From the NCBI RefSeq assembly GCF_013369335.1, contig NZ_SZQJ01000036.1, positions 434,001-498,000 on the forward strand: a stretch of DNA of 64,000 bases, read 5' to 3'. The notes under the pieces are model-generated. The model saw only the letters and a list, made by a program, of their open reading frames with translations, was not told the DNA's origin and did not search any database. Made by a program: the position numbers and the translations under genes. Each line of letters begins with the position of its first letter. Positions within the stretch are counted from its first letter, which is position 1. Origin of the DNA: Vibrio sp. JPW-9-11-11. GTDB taxonomy: Bacteria > Pseudomonadota > Gammaproteobacteria > Enterobacterales > Vibrionaceae. Of the stretch, positions 60,241-64,000 are shown piece by piece.

Positions 60241-63006
60241 ATGAACAATGACCTGATTGCCCGAGCACAACAACAACTCGCCCCTATTAGCCGCCAAGCA
60301 GCGACAGAAGGTATTGTGTTACTCAAAAATGAGGACGCAACTTTACCCTTACGCGCTAATGAAACGATTTCACTTTTTGGCCGTTGTCAGATTGATACCT
60401 ACCGTAGTGGGACCGGATCGGGTGGGGCAGTGAACGTGCCTTACTCTGTCAGTGCGCTGCAGGGATTGTCGGAGCACAATGCGATTCGCTTAAACCAAGA
60501 GTTGGTCGAGGTGTATCAAAACTGGATTGAGCGCCACCCATTTGATGATGGCGGCGGTGGCTGGGCGGCGGAGCCTTGGTTCCAACAAGAGATGCCGGTC
60601 ACTCAGGAATTGGCCCAACAAGCGGCGCAAAAGTCAGACAAAGCGATTGTGTTTATCGGTCGCACGGCGGGTGAAGATCAAGACAACGCCGATACCGCAG
60701 GTAGCTATCGACTCACAGAAACCGAGTTCGAGATGCTCAACCAAGTAAGCGAACACTTTAAGTCGGTGGTTGTGGTGATGAATGTCACCAATATCATCGA
60801 CATGTCTTGGCTCAATAGCTTAGCGTACAAAGAGAGTATCAAAGCGGTGCTATACAGCTGGGCGGCGGGAATGGAGGGTGGCCATGCCTTGGCAGACATT
60901 CTCGCAGGGACTCACGCGCCAAGCGGTCGCCTCACCGATACTATCGCTTACCGCCTTGAAGATTACCCGTCATCAGCAAACTTTGGTCGCAAAGACATCA
61001 ATCTGTACGCAGAAGACATCTACGTTGGCTACCGATATTTTGAAACCTTTGCCCCCCAAGCAGTACAGTTTCCCTTTGGTCACGGGTTAAGTTATACCGA
61101 CTTTTCGCGAGAGCTTGTGGACTTCACTATCTCTGGACAGGAGCGTGACACTGTGCTGGTGTTCAAGGTGAAAGTGACTAACCTGGGTGACACCTATGCG
61201 GGTAAAGAAGTGGTGCAGCTCTACCTTGCGGCTCCACAAGGTGAGCTAGGTAAACCTGCCCGTGTGTTAGTCGGTTTTGATAAGACGCAGCGTCTACACC
61301 CCGGTGAGTCGCAAGTGGTGACAATAGAAGTCAGCGCTGAACGCCTCGCTTCATTTGACGACAGTGGTGCTACCGGTTTCAAAAATTGCTATGTGATTGA
61401 ACACGGTGAGTACCAGTTCTATCTAGGTCAGAGTGTTCGCGATGCACAACCGATGGGTGCGACTTGGAACGTAGCGCGAACCTTGGTAATTGATCAGTTA
61501 ACTGAAGCAGGAGCACCAGTGCGCGCATTTGAGCGCATCAAACCTGTGGTAGCGCAAAATCAGTTCGCTATTGGCTACGAGCCTGTTCCGCTACGCAGTG
61601 TCGATATGGTACAGAGAATTCAAGCAGCGATGCCACCAACGCTGGAGCTAACAGGCGATCAAGGCATCAAACTGCAGCACGTCAAACAGCACAAAGCCAC
61701 GTTGGAGCAGTTTGTCGCTCAGCTCAATCCGGCTCAGTTAGCCACCCTAGTTCGCGGTGAGGGGATGTGTAGCCCCAAGGTGACGCCCGGAACGGCAGCA
61801 GCGTTTGGTGGCGTCAGTGATGAGTTGTTCGAGTTTGGCATTCCGGTAGTTGCTGCTGCTGATGGGCCATCAGGGATTCGCATGGACAGCGGACACAGAG
61901 CGACCCAAGTGCCGATCGGCACCTTACTCGGTTGCACGTGGAACCGCGCTTTAAACCACAAGTTATTTTACTTGGTAGGCCAAGAGCTCAAAGCCTATCA
62001 AATTGATACGTTGCTCGGGCCTGGGATCAATATTCATCGTCATCCGTTAAATGGGCGTAATTTTGAATATTTCTCTGAAGATCCTTTGATGGCAGGCACT
62101 ATGGCCGCTGCGCAAACCTCAGGTTTAAAAGAGGCAGGAGTGAGCGGGACCATCAAGCACTATGCGGCCAATGACCAAGAAACCGCTCGTGTCGATGTCG
62201 ACAGTGTCATGTCGCAACGCGCACTTCGCGAAGTGCATATTAAGGCCTTTGAGATGGCGGTTAAAGAGGGCGGTGCCACTACCATCATGACCGCGTATAA
62301 CCCAGTGAATGGACATTGGGCGGCGTCCAACTTCGACCTTAACACGACGCTTTTGCGCCAAGAGTGGGGGTATCAAGGGATTGTGATGACCGATTGGTGG
62401 GCCAAGATGAACAATCCCATCTTGGCAGGAAAAGAGGCCAAAACCTTCACCTCATTTATGATTCGTTCGCAAAACGACTTGTATATGGTAGTGGAAAACG
62501 ATGGCGCGAAAGCCAATGCGATGGGTGACGATACGCTTGAGGCGTTAGAAAAAGGCACACTTGAACTCGGTGAGTTGCAGCGCTGCGCAATGAACATTTG
62601 TCGTTTTATCCTCGATACACCTGCAATGGCGCGTCCACTGGTCGCCTATGATCCTGTTAAGTTTTTTGCGGCTCAAACGGAGAATAAAACCGATGCCTTG
62701 GCAATCACAGAGCCACTGCAAATCGAGAGTAAGACCAATACACGAGTGACGTTTAGAGTGGATCAAGCGGGTATTTATCAATGCTTTGCTGATGTGAGCT
62801 ATGAGCGTGATTCTTTGGCTCAGTCGGCGTGCAGTTTGTGGCTCAATGGTGAGTTTAGCCAAACTCTGCCGACCAATGGCACGGATGGCAAGATGGTGCG
62901 AGTGGAGGGTTTGAAAGTGCGATTAGAGCCGGGTATTTATCATCTTGCTGTCGACTTCGTCAAACCGGGATTACTGCTCAAACAGTTAGAGTGGATTCAA
63001 GACTAG
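60241..63006 (+). CDS. Circularly permuted GH3 beta-glucosidase
   Basis: This 921-residue cytoplasmic protein lacks a signal peptide. Its domain order is reversed from most GH3 enzymes. The alpha/beta sandwich comes first (EGIVLLKNEDATLPL and IVFIGRTAGEDQDN, residues 20-280, with SYTDF and the fibronectin III-like part VFKVKVTNLGDTYAGKEVVQ, 290-390). The TIM-barrel domain follows (VVAAADGPSGIR, LLGPGINIHRHPLNGRNFEY, KHYAANDQE) with the nucleophile Asp718 in GIVMTDWW. A C-terminal sandwich (about 820-921) ends it. Such permuted GH3 enzymes act on gluco-oligosaccharides. Divergent from the araC-type gene. Confidence 0.88.
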   Translation: MNNDLIARAQQQLAPISRQAATEGIVLLKNEDATLPLRANETISLFGRCQIDTYRSGTGSGGAVNVPYSVSALQGLSEHNAIRLNQELVEVYQNWIERHPFDDGGGGWAAEPWFQQEMPVTQELAQQAAQKSDKAIVFIGRTAGEDQDNADTAGSYRLTETEFEMLNQVSEHFKSVVVVMNVTNIIDMSWLNSLAYKESIKAVLYSWAAGMEGGHALADILAGTHAPSGRLTDTIAYRLEDYPSSANFGRKDINLYAEDIYVGYRYFETFAPQAVQFPFGHGLSYTDFSRELVDFTISGQERDTVLVFKVKVTNLGDTYAGKEVVQLYLAAPQGELGKPARVLVGFDKTQRLHPGESQVVTIEVSAERLASFDDSGATGFKNCYVIEHGEYQFYLGQSVRDAQPMGATWNVARTLVIDQLTEAGAPVRAFERIKPVVAQNQFAIGYEPVPLRSVDMVQRIQAAMPPTLELTGDQGIKLQHVKQHKATLEQFVAQLNPAQLATLVRGEGMCSPKVTPGTAAAFGGVSDELFEFGIPVVAAADGPSGIRMDSGHRATQVPIGTLLGCTWNRALNHKLFYLVGQELKAYQIDTLLGPGINIHRHPLNGRNFEYFSEDPLMAGTMAAAQTSGLKEAGVSGTIKHYAANDQETARVDVDSVMSQRALREVHIKAFEMAVKEGGATTIMTAYNPVNGHWAASNFDLNTTLLRQEWGYQGIVMTDWWAKMNNPILAGKEAKTFTSFMIRSQNDLYMVVENDGAKANAMGDDTLEALEKGTLELGELQRCAMNICRFILDTPAMARPLVAYDPVKFFAAQTENKTDALAITEPLQIESKTNTRVTFRVDQAGIYQCFADVSYERDSLAQSACSLWLNGEFSQTLPTNGTDGKMVRVEGLKVRLEPGIYHLAVDFVKPGLLLKQLEWIQD

Positions 63007-63014
63007 AAAACAAC

Positions 63015-63040
63015 CAGGCCCTTATCACAAGGGCCTGTTT
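63015..63040 (+). terminator. Terminator of the GH3 gene
   Basis: CAGGCCCTT / AAGGGCCTG with a 5-nt loop and TTT. It lies 8 bp after the GH3 stop and, being near the end of the convergent gene, may work both ways. Confidence 0.8.
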
Positions 63041-63081
63041 ACTTTCTCTTTGCCTGAGTGTTTACAACCACTGAGTGTAAA

Positions 63082-64000
63082 TTAATCACTCGACCAAACA
63101 TTTTTGATATCGGGCCATCCCCAGTTGGTTAACGCGACGTCTTTTAGTACGCCTTGAAAGCGCAATGTTTGACGGTGATGAAAGAGTGGTGACAACCAAA
63201 ACTGGTTGATCAGAGCCGAGGCAATGGGCTCGAGCGCGTCTAAATAGTCACATAACTTGGTTTCGGCCCGCAACTGATTGAGTCGTTCGAGCAGCCATAC
63301 TCTTGAATGTTCACCGATGCAGCGCTGGATAATAGGGTTGTGGTACAGGCTATTAAAGGCAGAGGCATGGCGGTTATCATCTAGGTTGATATTGGTGATG
63401 ATCAGCGACTCTGCCAGTTGACCGGTCACTGAAAGATGGGTGAGTTGGCGATAGCTGTAACTGTTAATCGTCACGTCGACGCCTAAGTGTTCCAGCAAGT
63501 GCTTTACCGCTAGTGCACAGCCATGCAGTGAGCTGTAATCATAAATCGCAATATCAAGCTTGTTTGGGAGGGCGCTATGTGGCATTTCGGGGCGAGTGAT
63601 TTTGTGCCAAATAGGCAGCAGGTTGCTGGCTAACTCACAACCGAACAGTTGGTCACTTTGCTCTAAATAGCGGTAAACGCTTTCAGGAGTGATAAAGGTA
63701 GAGAGAAAACGGCGCTGTGTATCATTTAATACCGTCTTGGCACATTGATTAAATAGGATAAACAAGCAGCCATCTTCGGTACGACTTTGCTTCACTTCAG
63801 GGTCAATGGTTTCGCTGACAGCATGAGACACATAGTAGTTCGGCTGTTGGCTTAAGCTCGCGCCTGGTTGATTGGTTTCAATTTGCTTATCACATAGCTC
63901 GCTTTCATCGAGGTGCCAAATGGTGACTTGATCCGTTAATGCCCGACAGGCGTAGTAGCGGTCAAACGCTTTGAGACACAGTTTGGTTTCGGAATGTTCC
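63082..64000 (-). CDS. SgrR-like regulator or solute-binding-domain protein (5' end off the window)
   Basis: The minus-strand frame is open from the right edge to the stop at 63082, about 305 residues visible (EHSETKLCLKAFDRYYACRA at the edge). A GTG at 63831 is inside it and is not taken as the start. The visible part resembles the C-terminal solute-binding domain of SgrR-type regulators (EVKQSRTEDGCLFILFNQCA, FLSTFITPESVYRYLEQ). The N-terminal HTH would lie outside. It may control sugar-phosphate stress or a sugar operon. The assignment is moderate. Confidence 0.55.
   Translation of the reverse strand, partial: EHSETKLCLKAFDRYYACRALTDQVTIWHLDESELCDKQIETNQPGASLSQQPNYYVSHAVSETIDPEVKQSRTEDGCLFILFNQCAKTVLNDTQRRFLSTFITPESVYRYLEQSDQLFGCELASNLLPIWHKITRPEMPHSALPNKLDIAIYDYSSLHGCALAVKHLLEHLGVDVTINSYSYRQLTHLSVTGQLAESLIITNINLDDNRHASAFNSLYHNPIIQRCIGEHSRVWLLERLNQLRAETKLCDYLDALEPIASALINQFWLSPLFHHRQTLRFQGVLKDVALTNWGWPDIKNVWSSD

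Noticed and set aside
1..64000. CRISPR arrays, tRNA and rRNA genes
   Set aside because: No regular short repeats with spacers, cloverleaf sequences or rRNA signatures were seen on either strand.

Overview
The window looks like a Vibrio (Vibrionaceae) replicon. Codon use and base composition, the many LysR/AraC/GGDEF regulators, a Vibrio-style oligosaccharide ABC operon and an IS5/IS903-type transposase of the kind common in Vibrio all point that way. The accessory, carbon-use-rich content would fit chromosome 2, but that is inference. No rRNA, tRNA, CRISPR array or prophage core was seen.

Layout. 1-11.9 kb is a patchwork of small regulator/enzyme pairs: LysR (cut by the left edge)/glutathione transferase; a secreted YtcJ-like amidohydrolase; LysR with a DUF2798/ABM-monooxygenase pair; LysE exporter, glutamine amidotransferase and AraC; a frameshifted tyrosine recombinase; LysR/nitrilase; and a secreted alpha/beta hydrolase. 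11.9-19.5 kb looks assembled by insertion. Three copies of a dispersed repeat each sit just after a gene. Between and beside them are an ABC-F ATPase plus MFS exporter behind two tandem terminators, a truncated IS5-family element, a diguanylate cyclase, and a second acetyl-CoA carboxylase beta subunit (AccD). That AccD carries Leu where E. coli AccD has Met203, the same change reported for the andrimid self-resistance protein AdmT. These may form an antibiotic-tolerance islet.

19.6-27.2 kb is a near-complete ectoine/5-hydroxyectoine catabolic locus. The operon doeA-doeB-doeX-doeC-doeD runs on the minus strand and is divergent from the MocR-type regulator enuR, with a nested inverted repeat between them. 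No ectoine importer is present. 27.2-31.4 kb is one giant fused formate-dehydrogenase-like protein. 31.6-35.4 kb holds a second ABC-F gene with its own structured leader, overlapping tail-to-tail a TPR-GGDEF protein. 35.6-37.1 kb is an unknown membrane protein with two VOC-fold proteins.

37.2-42.3 kb pairs the glucose PTS transporter ptsG with a divergent response regulator / histidine kinase / GtsA-like sugar-binding protein operon that has no ABC permease genes, so the binding protein may be a sensor accessory. A decayed IS5 remnant and a GGDEF protein follow.

43.8-63 kb is a beta-glucan (probably laminarin) utilisation locus: a secreted GH16 lipoprotein, a LamB-type porin, an Opp-like oligosaccharide ABC importer, a 1145-residue GH94-clan phosphorylase, a cytoplasmic circularly permuted GH3 beta-glucosidase, an unusual periplasmic-binding-protein-like protein without a signal peptide, and LacI and AraC regulators. 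Six copies of an AAGAAAGCGCTTTCTT-type palindrome lie before the transport, GH16, porin and binding-protein genes and define a probable LacI regulon. Polymer would be cut outside, pass the porin, be imported as oligosaccharides, and be split by phosphorolysis and hydrolysis in the cytoplasm. The right edge cuts an SgrR-like regulator.
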